Shown: positions 8,335 to 17,842, counted from the stretch's first letter. The stretch: 64,000 bases of DNA from Herbiconiux sp. (GCF_004297105.1 NZ_SCVE01000018.1:375456-439455), one strand, 5' to 3'. The notes: generated by a model not told the origin, from the sequence alone. Numbers and translations are program-made.

Positions 8335-8600
8335 CCCACATTCGGTTCCTCCGACCTGGACGATTTGATGACATCGTCGAGGTTGCTGTGGTTTGCTCTC
8401 ACGTCGGCACCTCGAGCTTCACACTAAGCATGCGATTGGCTTGCGAGAACACAATCCTCGCCGAAATCAAGAATGTCTACGTCAACGTCGATTCTGCAGC
8501 GGCGAGATCTCGCCCTCTTCCCCATGCAGTGGCGACAGCACTTCATGGCGAGATGATGTCATCCGCACTGCTTGACGTCGACCAGCAATCAGAAAGCTGA
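8335..8600 (+). pseudogene. C-terminal fragment of a hotdog-fold acyl-CoA thioesterase, truncated by IS3
   Basis: Translation in frame from the IS edge gives RPGRFDDIVEVAVVCSHVGT and then SFTLSMRLACENTILAEIKNV followed by YVNVD, the second half of a 4-hydroxybenzoyl-CoA thioesterase/YbgC-type hotdog protein (RFDD-[IL]-[VE], GTSSF and VYVxVD landmarks). The first half, including the catalytic Asp region, is absent; the upstream residues come from the IS terminal repeat. The stop codon is at 8598-8600. The missing half may be elsewhere in the genome if the IS caused a rearrangement. Confidence 0.75.
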
Positions 8601-8626
8601 GCAAGACAATGGCGCTCAAGCCCTAC

Positions 8627-8758
8627 GAGCAGGAGCTGCTCGATCGCGTCAAGTCCGGTCGCGGGATCCTGCACGTCGAAGGTCGCGCCGGAGATTGACG
8701 GCATCCAAGACCCGGCGACTCCAAGACCCGACTGCACCCGTTCGAGCAGCTCTCGCTC
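8627..8758. repeat. Imperfect 34-bp inverted repeat between convergent genes
   Basis: The arm at 8627-8660 on the plus strand and the arm at 8725-8758 on the minus strand share about three quarters of their bases, with an 11-base identical core GAGCTGCTCGA. In translation the arms read YEQELLDRVKSG and LERELLERVQSG, so they may be two inverted remnants of the same coding sequence. The repeat lies between the truncated thioesterase and the stop of the FAD oxidoreductase. It is not a simple terminator because the loop is 64 bases. Confidence 0.4.
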
Positions 8759-8817
8759 GAGTTGGGACAAGGCCGTTGCGCCCGTCTCGCTGGTCCTCGT
8801 TCTCATCACGGCCGCGC

Positions 8818-10224
8818 TCACCGCCCACTCACGAGATTGGCGGCGCGCGCGGTCCAGTGCGTCTTCGACTCGTCGCGTGCGTACTCACGGCTGTCGGCAT
8901 AACCGTAGACCTTGTAGAGCGCGGTCGCCCCGAGCCATCGCACCGGCTCGAACTCCCAGTTGCGCGCCTGACGCCCGACCCAGGGCAACTTGGTCAGCTT
9001 CGTGTCCTCTCCTAGAATCAGGTCGCGCATGGTGCGCGCAGCGAGATTGGTGCCTGATAACCCGTGGCCCACGTAGCCACCGGCGGACAGCACTCCACTC
9101 GAGCGATCGAAGTTCACGGCGGCGCACCAATCTCGGGGCACCCCGAGCACGCCTGACCACGACTGCGCGAGGCTCACATTACGCAGAACCGGGAAAACCT
9201 CGCCGAGGCGTTTCTTCAACTGCAGCACTGCCGAGTCGGCGGTACGACCGTCACGATCGAAGCCCGAACGGAAATTGTACGGTACGCCGCGGCCGCCGAT
9301 CGCAATGCGTCCGTCTTGTGTGCGGTGCATGTAGGTGAAGCTGTGAGCCATGTCTCCGACCAGCTCGGCGCCGTGCCAGTTCACCGCATCGAGCTGGGCG
9401 TCGGTTAGGCGTTCGGTAACAACCATGCTGCTGTTCATCGGCAGCAGCTTGCGCGCCTTGCCTTTGAGCGAGAGTGTGTAGCCTTCGAGCGCCTCCACGA
9501 CGAACTTCGCAGAAACGACGCCGCGGTCGGTGTTCACGCGATGCGGTTCCACGCTGAGCGCCGTGGTGCCCTCAAAGATCGTGACGCCGAGCCGTTCAAC
9601 CGTTTCGGCCAGGCCCCGCGTGTACTTCGCGGGGTGCACCCGGGCGCAGTGCGGCGTCCAGTAGCCTCCCCGCGCACCTTCGATGCGTACCCGATCTGCG
9701 AGCTGCGATGGCGATAACTCGAACACGTCCTCATCGCCCCAGCCCTGCTCCTTCATTTCCGAGATATGTGCGCGAGCACGGCCGAGCTGCGCGGCATTCG
9801 TCGCCGCGTGGATCAGCCCGTCGTGCACCAGGTCTTCTGCGAAGCCTTCCGCACGGGCTACCTCGACGGACTCGTGCACGGCACCGAACATCTCGCGCTG
9901 CAGTGCCCGTGCGCTTTCGACACCGCCCGATTTGGCGTAGCGGCGGAACTGGCCAGCCGGTTCGGCGCTCATCCAGCCACCGTTTCGGCCCGATGCCCCG
10001 AATCCCACTTTTTCCTTTTCGAGAATGGCGATCTCGAGCTCTGGCCTCGCCTTCTTCAGGTAGTACGCGGTCCAGAGCCCGGTAAGACCACCACCGACGA
10101 TGGCTACGTCGACGGAAGTGTCGCCTATGAGTGGAGCGCGCCGTTCGGTCCCCACCGAAGATCGCATCCAGAATGAGATCTCACCATTTACGGGGCTTGA
10201 GTACAGGTGTGTTTGCTGCGTCAT
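8818..10224 (-). CDS. FAD-dependent amine oxidoreductase (DAO family, PuuB-like)
   Basis: The 468-residue flavoenzyme starts its DAO-fold with a dinucleotide-binding motif VAIVGGGLTGLWTAYYL around residues 38-54, followed by GFGASGRNGGW, the loop typical of gamma-glutamylputrescine oxidase and glycine/sarcosine oxidase-like enzymes, and a C-terminal GGYVGHGLSGTNLAARTM segment that closes the FAD site. It would oxidise a secondary or primary amine to an imine with FAD. Its gene lies downstream of a PucR regulator on the same strand and opposite the purU-dimethylglycine oxidase genes, so an N-methylated glycine or related amine is the likely substrate. GAGGA precedes the ATG. The exact substrate is open. 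Confidence 0.88.
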   Translation of the reverse strand: MTQQTHLYSSPVNGEISFWMRSSVGTERRAPLIGDTSVDVAIVGGGLTGLWTAYYLKKARPELEIAILEKEKVGFGASGRNGGWMSAEPAGQFRRYAKSGGVESARALQREMFGAVHESVEVARAEGFAEDLVHDGLIHAATNAAQLGRARAHISEMKEQGWGDEDVFELSPSQLADRVRIEGARGGYWTPHCARVHPAKYTRGLAETVERLGVTIFEGTTALSVEPHRVNTDRGVVSAKFVVEALEGYTLSLKGKARKLLPMNSSMVVTERLTDAQLDAVNWHGAELVGDMAHSFTYMHRTQDGRIAIGGRGVPYNFRSGFDRDGRTADSAVLQLKKRLGEVFPVLRNVSLAQSWSGVLGVPRDWCAAVNFDRSSGVLSAGGYVGHGLSGTNLAARTMRDLILGEDTKLTKLPWVGRQARNWEFEPVRWLGATALYKVYGYADSREYARDESKTHWTARAANLVSGR

Positions 10225-10369
10225 GTGTGTCTAGATCCTCTTCGAGGCGAAGGTTCGATGACGCGAGCCTAATTCGAGATTACGCCTCACCTGATCGTGG
10301 AAGCGTATGAGAATTGGTGTCGGTTCGTATGGTTGTCTAGTCCTAGCGAAGGGGGTGCCACGCCTTGCC

Positions 10370-11782
10370 TCATTGGCTTTGGGTGGCCTCCCAGGCCTGA
10401 TAAGCGATCCAGAACGCTGCGAGGTCGGCCGATCTGGTCGCGCTCATGCCAGTTTCTTCCTCGATCCGATTGAGCCTGTATGAAAGCGTCTGTCGGTGGA
10501 TGCCGAGTTCGTCGGCAGTGATTTGCCAGTGGCGATCATTCCGCAGGTAGGCGAAGAGGGTTTCCCTGAGTTTTTCGGCAGCAGCGCCGGGGCCCGCCAG
10601 GGTGCCAAGCACACCGGAGATGATCTCTTCCGAATCTCGAAGGGATCTGGCGAAGACGGCTATCGTCGTACCTTCGAACTCCACCCACGGATTATCGCTG
10701 TGTCGAGAAGCCACGAGCACCTTAGCCGCTTCTTCCGCGGCCGCGCGTGCATCCCGATAGTCAGTGAATACTGAGGAGACGCCAAAACGGATGTCCGATG
10801 CCATCGCGAGCTTCTTCATCGATTCAACTGCGGCACGGGGTAGCAGGGCGAGGTGGCTGGTGCGCCCCGGCCCCACGAGTACGGGAGCCTCGCGCAGCGC
10901 CACGCTGAGAGCCACCCTTTGGCCGGCTTCTGGCGTGAAAGCCACGAGATGATAACCATCGGCTATCGAAAACCCGCCGAGCAGATCATCCGCGTCATGG
11001 GCCTCTGCGCCGGAGAGCAGCAGACTCAACGCGTTGGCGGAGCGTTCGGCTCGCAGGCGCGCAGCATCGAGCAGGCGGTCGACGCCGACTTCTAGCACCT
11101 TCATAAGGTGCACCAGGATGAAGCTATCTAGCGGTTCCCCTTCGTGCTCGAGCACGAGCAGGTCCGCCGGGTGGCGTCCGCGCAGGGGATAGCGTCGTTG
11201 CGAGCACCCCGCGGCACCGAGATGCAGGGAGTCTGAGTCGAGCACAGACATGCGAGTGATGCCGTCCTCGACAACCAGGCCGACTCGCAGCAAGGTGGAG
11301 AGACTCGTGATGAGTTCTTCTGGGTTCTGCGCGTTTGCGGAGACCTGGTAGAGCTTGCTTAGTTTGAGCACCTGCAGAATCTGGGAAGAGGAAGTCGCCG
11401 CGGCGACATGCCGCGAAACCACAGCGTAGGGGATCTCGGCGGCAGTGAGCAGGATCGGGAAACCCAGTCGGTCCGCGGCGGCGAGCATGTCGTCGCTGAG
11501 TGGCGGAGCGATGTCGTGATCCCCGACCATGAGCCCGGAAAGCCCCGCCATGTCGAGTCGTTCGACGAAGGCGGCCTGATCCTCCGCCCGCTGCGGTATG
11601 CACAGCCCTACCGTAAGCAGCAGCTCGTGAGGCCCGAGCCACCGCTCAGGAGCACTCATTTCGCAGCTGTGGGCCCAGAGCACCTCTCGGGAGAGGCCGT
11701 CGCGGCCTGCCAGCACCGATATTCCGAGACTTTCGGTCGAGACGAGATCCTCGAGCCGCATCACGGCTTCCGTGTTTGCCAT
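10370..11782 (-). CDS. PucR-family transcriptional regulator
   Basis: The protein has an N-terminal PucR domain (EDLVSTESLGISVLAGRDGL and PHELLLTVGL landmarks), a central GGDEF-like CdaR segment and a C-terminal HTH_30: ITADELGIHRQTLSYRLNRIEEETG. PucR-type regulators control purine, amine and amino-acid catabolism. The start is placed at the ATG giving MANTEAVMRLEDL; an upstream ATG at 11818 would add 12 unconvincing residues. The gene is divergent from purU across a 220-bp region with a short palindrome and probably controls both sides. A truncated paralogue lies at 17843-18392. Confidence 0.9.
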   Translation of the reverse strand: MANTEAVMRLEDLVSTESLGISVLAGRDGLSREVLWAHSCEMSAPERWLGPHELLLTVGLCIPQRAEDQAAFVERLDMAGLSGLMVGDHDIAPPLSDDMLAAADRLGFPILLTAAEIPYAVVSRHVAAATSSSQILQVLKLSKLYQVSANAQNPEELITSLSTLLRVGLVVEDGITRMSVLDSDSLHLGAAGCSQRRYPLRGRHPADLLVLEHEGEPLDSFILVHLMKVLEVGVDRLLDAARLRAERSANALSLLLSGAEAHDADDLLGGFSIADGYHLVAFTPEAGQRVALSVALREAPVLVGPGRTSHLALLPRAAVESMKKLAMASDIRFGVSSVFTDYRDARAAAEEAAKVLVASRHSDNPWVEFEGTTIAVFARSLRDSEEIISGVLGTLAGPGAAAEKLRETLFAYLRNDRHWQITADELGIHRQTLSYRLNRIEEETGMSATRSADLAAFWIAYQAWEATQSQ

Positions 11783-11859
11783 ACTCAGATCATGCCACAG
11801 AATTCTAACCCAATTCATATCAAAGTATAGTTGAGCAATTTTACGGCATCACTTTTTAT

Positions 11860-11876
11860 GGGAAGGAACCTTTCCC
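11860..11876. promoter_or_regulatory. Palindrome in the pucR-purU divergent promoter region
   Basis: GGGAAGGAACCTTTCCC is an imperfect 17-bp palindrome with GGGAA/TTCCC ends. Its position between the divergent PucR regulator and the purU operon makes it a candidate operator. No second copy was found to support it. Confidence 0.35.
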
Positions 11877-12002
11877 GCCAGAACTACCAACAAGGAAGTT
11901 GACCGACTGTGTCTATCGGATCGCGGCGCCCATCGAGTAACCGGCGCCACGAAACAACCACGGCGACCTGCCTCCTCCGTACTTCGTTCTAAGGAGAACC
12001 GA

Positions 12003-12863
12003 ATGTCTGCTGACCAGCGCGAACTTGTCCTGGCACTGAGCTGCCCCGACCAGAAGGGCTTGGTCAGTGCGGTCGCTGGATACTTGTTTGCGCATGGTTG
12101 CAACATCGTGTCGTGTCAGCAGCATGAGGATGCGCTCAGTGGCAATTTCTTCATGAGGGTGCGTGCCAGTTACCTTGCGACGACTTCGCTAGAAGCGCTG
12201 CAAGCGGCATTCCAGGCGACGGCAGACACCTACGGAATGACCTGGATCATGACCGACTCGGCAACCCGTCAACGAGTCGCGATCCTCGTCTCCAAGGCCG
12301 AGCACTGCCTCAATGACTTGCTCTTTCGCTGGCGCAGCGGCCAATTGAAGATCGACATCCCGTTTATCGCCTCGAACCATCCCGACCTCGCGCCGGTGGC
12401 TGAGGCTGCGGGCATCCCCTTCCATCACATCCCCGTCACGCCGGCCACGAAGCCCGAGGCTGAAGCGAGACTGCTTGAACTGATCGATGAGCACGATATC
12501 GACCTCACCGTGCTTGCCCGCTACATGCAGATTCTCAGTGACGACCTCAGCCGTGCGCTCGAAGGCAAAATGATCAACATTCACCACTCGTTCCTGCCCG
12601 GGTTTAAGGGCGCAAAGCCCTACCACCAAGCGTATGACCGCGGTGTCAAGCTGATCGGGGCCACCGCTCATTATGTGACGAGCGATCTTGACGAGGGGCC
12701 GATCATCGAGCAAGAGGTGCTGCGGGTCAACCACAAGCTGATGCCAGAAGACCTTGTTGCCGTAGGCCAAGACGCCGAACGCGTAGCCCTGTCGCGCGCC
12801 GTGCGGTGGCATACCGAGCACCGGGTGCTGTTGAACGGCACGCGCACCGTCGTCTTTAACTAG
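12003..12863 (+). CDS. purU: Formyltetrahydrofolate deformylase
   Basis: The 286-residue enzyme hydrolyses 10-formyl-THF to formate and THF. An N-terminal ACT domain (residues 5-85, LSCPDQKGLVSAVAGYLF) precedes the formyltransferase-fold hydrolase domain with RVAILVSK, the conserved YMQILS, and HHSFLPGFKGAKPYHQAYDR then GATAHYVT and LDEGPI, which include the catalytic Asn-His-Asp set (NIHHSFLP and DLDEGPI). AAGGAGA sits at a normal distance from the ATG. In oxidative demethylation clusters PurU recycles THF when one-carbon units accumulate; its position directly before a dimethylglycine oxidase fits. Full length. Confidence 0.96.
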   Translation: MSADQRELVLALSCPDQKGLVSAVAGYLFAHGCNIVSCQQHEDALSGNFFMRVRASYLATTSLEALQAAFQATADTYGMTWIMTDSATRQRVAILVSKAEHCLNDLLFRWRSGQLKIDIPFIASNHPDLAPVAEAAGIPFHHIPVTPATKPEAEARLLELIDEHDIDLTVLARYMQILSDDLSRALEGKMINIHHSFLPGFKGAKPYHQAYDRGVKLIGATAHYVTSDLDEGPIIEQEVLRVNHKLMPEDLVAVGQDAERVALSRAVRWHTEHRVLLNGTRTVVFN

Positions 12864-12933
12864 GTCCGAAACGTAGCTCTGAGAACAAATAGGACATACA
12901 GCCGAGCAAGCCGGCTCACGGAAGGAAACCAAT

Positions 12934-15411
12934 ATGGAACGCATGGTTGATCGCTCGGTGAGCGCCGCCGCATTCACCGATGAGGCTGGAGCGGCCCTGC
13001 CCGAGCACGCCGATGTCATCGTGGTGGGAGGCGGCATCGTTGGCGCGAGCATCTCCTATCACCTGAACCTGCTGGGCAAGACGGACGTGCTGATGCTCGA
13101 GGCAAACGTGCTCGCCAGCGGCACAACCTGGCACGCTGCGGGTCTCGTGAACGCGGGGCGAGGCTCGGCAGCGATGACCGAACTCTCGAAGTACGGTGCT
13201 CAGTTCTATAAAGAGTTAGAAGAAAAGAGCGGCATAGACGTTTCGTTCGTGGAGGCCGGTTCACTCAGCGTTGCACGCACCCCTGGTCGGGTTGACGAGA
13301 TTCTCTATGCCAAAGACGTGGCGGATCAGTGCGGAGTGCGCAATGAGTACCTGAGCGAGGAGCGCCTGCGCGAGGTGTGGCCCATCGCGGAGACCGAGGG
13401 CGTGCTGGGTGCCCTGCTCATGCTCGACGACGGATATATGAATCCAGGCTGGGCCAGCGTCGCGATCGCGAAGCTCGCCCACGAGGCCGGCACGACTGTG
13501 CGCGAGCAGGCAAGGGCCACAAACCTGCTCGTAGAGAACGGTCGAGTCACGGGTGTCGTCACCGAGCGCGGCGCGGTCACCGCGAACACCGTGGTGCTCG
13601 CTTGCGGACTGTGGACGAGGGATCTCGCCGACAAGGTCGGCGTGCCGGTTCCGCTGTACCCGGCTGAACACGTGCACGTGCGCTCGAACGAGGTCGAGGG
13701 TGCTGTGCCCACGCTTCCCGTCTACCGCGACCTCGACAACAGCTACTACCTGCGCCATGAGCACGGGCGACTTCTCGTCGGCGCGTTCGAACCGGACGGG
13801 CTCCCCAGGGGCACTCACGAGTTCTCGACGGAGGGCTTCGCGGAGTTTCCCGAAGACTGGGCGCACTTCAGCAAGATCCGCACCCAGGCAGAGAAGACGG
13901 TGCCAGGCCTTGCTGACGCGGGCTACGACCGCTTTCTTAACGCACCCGAAAGCTTCACCCCCGATGCCGAGTTCATTTTGGGTGAGACCGCCGAGGTCGA
14001 GGGGCTGTTTGTGGCGGCCGGCTTCAACTCGCAGGGCATCATCTATGGCCCCGGCGTCGGTAAGAAGCTCGCCGATTGGATTGTGAGCGGCAGCTCCGAC
14101 TTCGCTTCGACCTCGGTCGACGTGCGCCGATTCTCGAAGCAGCAGAACAATCGCCACTACCTGCACGCGCGCACCGTCGAGGCGCTGGGCCGCTTGTACG
14201 CCATGCATTGGCCAGCTAAGCAGGTTGACACCGCCCGCTACGTGCGCCGCACGCCGCTCTATCAGCGCCTCGAAGAGCACGGCGCTTGCTTCGGCGAGGT
14301 CAATGGCCTCGAGCGGGCATTTTGGTACGGTGATCCGGGATCCCGACCCGAGTACGACTATAGCTATGGGCGTACGAGCTGGTTCGAGAACGTCGCTGCG
14401 GAGCATCGTGCGACGCGCGAGGGGGTCACCCTCTTCGACCTGAGCCCGTTCGCCAAGTTCGAGGTCGTCGGCCCCGATGCGCTTGCAGTCTGTCAGCGCG
14501 TTGCGACGGCAGACATCGACGTGTCGGTCAACAAGGGTGTGTACACCTTGTTCCTCAACAAGAACGGCACGATCGAACTCGACGGCACAATCACGCGCCT
14601 GGCCGAAGACAAGTTTCTTGTGGTCACACCCTCGTTCACCCAGCACCAGACGGAGGCGATGCTGAACAAGGAGGCGAAGGGCCGCGCGGCGGCCGTGTTC
14701 AACGCGACGGCGAGCCTCGCAACCATCGCGGTGAACGGCCCCCGCAGCCGCGAGCTGATGCAACTGGTCGCGCCTAACGAAGACTGGTCGAACGAGGCCC
14801 AGCCCTATACTCACGGTCGGATGATCGAGATTGCCGACGGCTACGCCTACTGCCTGCGCGTCAGCTTCGTTGGCGAGCTCGGCTTCGAGATCTACCCCAG
14901 CGCCGACCTCGCGATCAATGTGCTCGATGCGCTGCTCGATGCGGGCAAGCCGCTCGGTGTGAAGTTTGCCGGCTATCACGCGCTCGATTCCCTGCGCTCC
15001 GAAAAGGGCTTCCGCCACCACGGCCACGACATCGGCCCCGATGTCGATCCCTATTCGGCAGGCCTCGGGTTCACGCTTGCGAAAGATAAGCCGGGCGGCT
15101 TCATCGGCCTCGAGGCCGTGCGGCAGCTCGATCCCAAATCGCCCCGCCTGCGCACCGTCTACGTGAAGCTCGATGATCCCGAGCCACTTTTCGTGCACGA
15201 CGAGACGGTGTATTGCAATGGCAAACAGGTGGGGCGCCTGACGAGCGGCGCATACGGACACACCATAGGTGGTGCTGTCGGGATCGCCCTCATCGACCCG
15301 AATGTCGACTTCGAGGGTGTATTCGAGGTGAAGTGCAAGGGTGTGCTCTACCCCGCGACCGTGCAGCGGCGACCCTTCTACGATCCGAAGGGCGAGCGAC
15401 TCAAGGGGTGA
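12934..15411 (+). CDS. Dimethylglycine oxidase/sarcosine dehydrogenase-type FAD-THF enzyme
   Basis: The 825-residue protein has the architecture of Arthrobacter dimethylglycine oxidase (about 830 aa). The N-terminal FAD domain has VIVVGGGIVGASISYHL (GGGIVG at 32-37), and His67 in GTTWHAAG is the histidine that carries the covalent flavin in this family. A FAO linker follows (about 400-450), then GcvT folate-binding domains at about 450-820 (FDLSPFAKFEV, GELGFEIYP, LRSEKGFRH). It removes a methyl group from dimethylglycine or sarcosine and passes it to tetrahydrofolate as 5,10-methylene-THF, making peroxide if it acts as an oxidase. GGAAGGA precedes the ATG. purU is upstream and glyA/folD downstream, forming a one-carbon module. 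Confidence 0.92.
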   Translation: MERMVDRSVSAAAFTDEAGAALPEHADVIVVGGGIVGASISYHLNLLGKTDVLMLEANVLASGTTWHAAGLVNAGRGSAAMTELSKYGAQFYKELEEKSGIDVSFVEAGSLSVARTPGRVDEILYAKDVADQCGVRNEYLSEERLREVWPIAETEGVLGALLMLDDGYMNPGWASVAIAKLAHEAGTTVREQARATNLLVENGRVTGVVTERGAVTANTVVLACGLWTRDLADKVGVPVPLYPAEHVHVRSNEVEGAVPTLPVYRDLDNSYYLRHEHGRLLVGAFEPDGLPRGTHEFSTEGFAEFPEDWAHFSKIRTQAEKTVPGLADAGYDRFLNAPESFTPDAEFILGETAEVEGLFVAAGFNSQGIIYGPGVGKKLADWIVSGSSDFASTSVDVRRFSKQQNNRHYLHARTVEALGRLYAMHWPAKQVDTARYVRRTPLYQRLEEHGACFGEVNGLERAFWYGDPGSRPEYDYSYGRTSWFENVAAEHRATREGVTLFDLSPFAKFEVVGPDALAVCQRVATADIDVSVNKGVYTLFLNKNGTIELDGTITRLAEDKFLVVTPSFTQHQTEAMLNKEAKGRAAAVFNATASLATIAVNGPRSRELMQLVAPNEDWSNEAQPYTHGRMIEIADGYAYCLRVSFVGELGFEIYPSADLAINVLDALLDAGKPLGVKFAGYHALDSLRSEKGFRHHGHDIGPDVDPYSAGLGFTLAKDKPGGFIGLEAVRQLDPKSPRLRTVYVKLDDPEPLFVHDETVYCNGKQVGRLTSGAYGHTIGGAVGIALIDPNVDFEGVFEVKCKGVLYPATVQRRPFYDPKGERLKG

Positions 15412-15631
15412 ACTCGGCGGAGGTCGAAAGCGATCGAAGCTGACCCGCGCCCTTCCAAAGCGTGTAGGCGTTGAAGAATCGTCTCGTCGTGACTGGCGTA
15501 CAGGCGGGTGACCATCGGGGAGCGACGAACACCGTATACCGAATTGCCCGCGCGCCTGGGGCCCGGGTCGCGACCACGCGATCTCGGCATGAGTACATTT
15601 CCTGGAAACATCACAACAAAGGGAGACCCAC

Positions 15632-16915
15632 GTGTCAGACCAGTCCGAATTCTTCAACGAGCCCATCGAGGTCGTCGATCCCGAGATTGCAGAGGTGCTG
15701 CAGAACGAGCTAAACCGCCAGCGCACTACACTCGAGATGATCGCGAGCGAGAACTTTGTGCCCCGCGCCGTCCTCGAGGCCCAGGGCTCGGTGCTCACCA
15801 ACAAGTACGCCGAGGGCTACCCGGGCCGCCGCTACTACGGCGGCTGCGAGTTCGTCGACGTCGCGGAGGAGCTGGCCCGCGAGCGTGCGAAGAGCCTGTT
15901 CGGCGCCAAGTACGCGAACGTGCAGCCCCACTCCGGCGCCTCGGCCAACGCGGCCGTGCTGAGCGCCATCGCCGAGCCCGGCGACACCATCCTCGGCCTC
16001 GAGCTGGCCCACGGCGGCCACCTCACCCACGGCATGAAGCTCAACTTCTCGGGCAAGCTCTACAAGGTCGCCTCCTACGGCGTCGATCCCGAGACCTTCC
16101 TCATCGACATGGACGTCGTGCGCCGGCAGGCGCTCGAGCACAGGCCGAAGGTCATCATCGCCGGCTGGTCGGCCTACCCCCGCACGCTCGACTTCGCGAA
16201 GTTCCGCGAGATCGCCGATGAGGTGGGCGCGATCCTGTGGGTCGACATGGCGCACTTCGCCGGCCTCGTCGCCGCGGGCCTCTACCCGAGCCCCGTGCCG
16301 CACGCCCACGTCGTCTCCTCGACCGTGCACAAGACCATCGGCGGCCCCCGCTCCGGCTTCATCCTCACCAACGACCTCGAGCTGTACAAGAAGCTCAACT
16401 CCAACGTGTTCCCGGGCCAGCAGGGCGGCCCCCTCATGCACGTCATCGCGGCGAAGGCCACCGCCTTCAAGCTCGCCGCCACCGACGAGTTCGCGGACCG
16501 CCAGGTGCGCACCCTCTCGGGCGCGAAGATCGTCGCGGAGGCGCTCACCTCCGAGGCGTCGAAGGCCGCCGGAGTCGACGTGCTCACGGGCGGCACCGAT
16601 GTGCACCTCGTGCTCGCCGATCTGCGGGGCAGCGAACTTGACGGCCAGCAGGCCGAGGACGCGCTGCACGCCGTCGGCATCACCGTCAACCGCAACGCGG
16701 TGCCCTTCGACCCGCGCCCGCCGATGGTCACCAGCGGACTGCGCATCGGCACCCCCGCCCTCGCCACCCGCGGCTTCGGCGACGCCGAGTTCGCCGAGGT
16801 CGCCGACGTCATCGCGCAGACCCTGCAGCAGGCGGGCGACGTGGAGGCTCTGAAGGCCCGCACCACCGCGCTGGCCGAGGCCTTCCCGCTGTACCCCGGC
16901 CTCGAGACCTGGTGA
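15632..16915 (+). CDS. glyA: Serine hydroxymethyltransferase
   Basis: The 427-residue PLP enzyme interconverts serine and glycine with THF and 5,10-methylene-THF. It shows [10 protein letters not shown] near the N-terminus, the PLP-lysine Lys234 in [13 protein letters not shown] and the usual C-terminal [10 protein letters not shown]. The start is GTG, preceded by AAAGGGAG. Its stop overlaps the GTG of folD (GTGA). The first 120 or so bases use mixed third-position bases, but from about 15750 onward nearly every third base is G or C, a sharp change inside one gene. In this context it turns the glycine and methylene-THF made by demethylation into serine. Confidence 0.97.
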   Translation: MSDQSEFFNEPIEVVDPEIAEVLQNELNRQRTTLEMIASENFVPRAVLEAQGSVLTNKYAEGYPGRRYYGGCEFVDVAEELARERAKSLFGAKYANVQPHSGASANAAVLSAIAEPGDTILGLELAHGGHLTHGMKLNFSGKLYKVASYGVDPETFLIDMDVVRRQALEHRPKVIIAGWSAYPRTLDFAKFREIADEVGAILWVDMAHFAGLVAAGLYPSPVPHAHVVSSTVHKTIGGPRSGFILTNDLELYKKLNSNVFPGQQGGPLMHVIAAKATAFKLAATDEFADRQVRTLSGAKIVAEALTSEASKAAGVDVLTGGTDVHLVLADLRGSELDGQQAEDALHAVGITVNRNAVPFDPRPPMVTSGLRIGTPALATRGFGDAEFAEVADVIAQTLQQAGDVEALKARTTALAEAFPLYPGLETW

Positions 16916-17814
16916 GCCGCGTGACCGCGCAGAGGCTCGACGGGACGGCTGCCGCGGCCGCGATCAAGCAGGAACTGCAGGAGCGCGTCGCCGTGCTGCG
17001 CGAGCGGGGCGTCGTGCCCGGGCTCGCGACCGTGCTGGTCGGCGAGGATCCCGGATCCCAGTGGTACGTCGCGGGCAAGCACCGCGACTGCGCCGAGGTG
17101 GGCATCGCGTCGATCAAGCGCGAGCTGCCCGAGACGGTGACGCAGGAGGAGCTGGAGGCGGTGCTCGACGAGCTCAACGCCGACCCCGCCTGCACCGGCT
17201 ACATCGTGCAGCTGCCGCTGCCGAAGCACATCGACACCGACCGCATCCTCGAGCGCATCGACCCCGACAAGGACGCCGACGGCCTGCACCCCACCAACCT
17301 GGGGCGGCTCGTGCTCAACGCCAACACCCCGATCGCGAGCCCGCTGCCGTGCACGCCGCGCGGCGTGATCGAGCTGGTCGAGCGCAACGGCCTGTCGTGG
17401 GCGGGCAAGCGCGTCGTGGTCGTGGGCCGCGGCGTGACGGTCGGCCGGCCGATCGGCCCGCTGCTCACGCGCCGCGAGTACAACGCGACGGTCACGCTGA
17501 CGCACACGGGCACCGCCGATCTGGGCGCCGAGCTGCGTCGCGCCGACGTCATCGTGGCCGCGGCGGGCGTCGAGGGCATCGTGCGCGCCGAGGACGTGCA
17601 GCCCGGTGCGATCGTGCTCGATGTGGGGGTCTCGCGGAGGACGGATCCCGAGACCGGCAAGAGCCGCGTGGTGGGAGACGTCGATCCCGCGGTGGCCGAG
17701 GTGGCGGGGTGGATCTCGCCGAACCCCGGCGGCGTCGGCCCGATGACGCGCGCGCTGCTCCTCAAGAACGTCGTGGAGATGGCGGAGCGCGAAACGGACG
17801 CGAAGCGTTCGTGA
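16912..17814 (+). CDS. folD: Bifunctional methylene-THF dehydrogenase/methenyl-THF cyclohydrolase
   Basis: The 300-residue enzyme converts 5,10-methylene-THF to 10-formyl-THF in two steps with NADP. Landmarks are [18 protein letters not shown] (with the catalytic Lys of the YxxxK set), [27 protein letters not shown], the nucleotide-binding [12 protein letters not shown] and PGGVGPMT near the end. It starts with GTG overlapping the glyA stop by 4 bp. With PurU it routes demethylation-derived one-carbon units to formate. Codon use matches the GC-rich part of glyA and differs from the preceding oxidase gene. Confidence 0.97.
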   Translation: MSRVTAQRLDGTAAAAAIKQELQERVAVLRERGVVPGLATVLVGEDPGSQWYVAGKHRDCAEVGIASIKRELPETVTQEELEAVLDELNADPACTGYIVQLPLPKHIDTDRILERIDPDKDADGLHPTNLGRLVLNANTPIASPLPCTPRGVIELVERNGLSWAGKRVVVVGRGVTVGRPIGPLLTRREYNATVTLTHTGTADLGAELRRADVIVAAAGVEGIVRAEDVQPGAIVLDVGVSRRTDPETGKSRVVGDVDPAVAEVAGWISPNPGGVGPMTRALLLKNVVEMAERETDAKRS

Positions 17815-17823
17815 TCACTCGGC

Positions 17824-17841
17824 CTCCGCTCACAAGCGGAG
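17824..17841 (+). terminator. Short hairpin after folD
   Basis: CTCCGCT (17824-17830) and AGCGGAG (17835-17841) pair perfectly around CACA, 10 bases after the folD stop and followed by TTTA. It also sits at the end of the convergent PucR-LuxR pseudogene, so it may terminate from both sides. The T tract is short. Confidence 0.6.
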
Positions 17842-17842
17842 T

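Noticed and set aside
12864..15631. Glycine or THF riboswitch before the oxidase or glyA
   Set aside because: The leader regions were read for the conserved cores of these riboswitches and none was found.
13261..15804. 847-codon open frame antisense to the dimethylglycine oxidase gene
   Set aside because: It mirrors the codon pattern of the sense gene in very GC-rich DNA, has no recognisable domain and runs into the glyA start.
15710..17505. Long open frames antisense to glyA and folD
   Set aside because: They arise from near-total G/C third bases in the sense genes; composition is low complexity.
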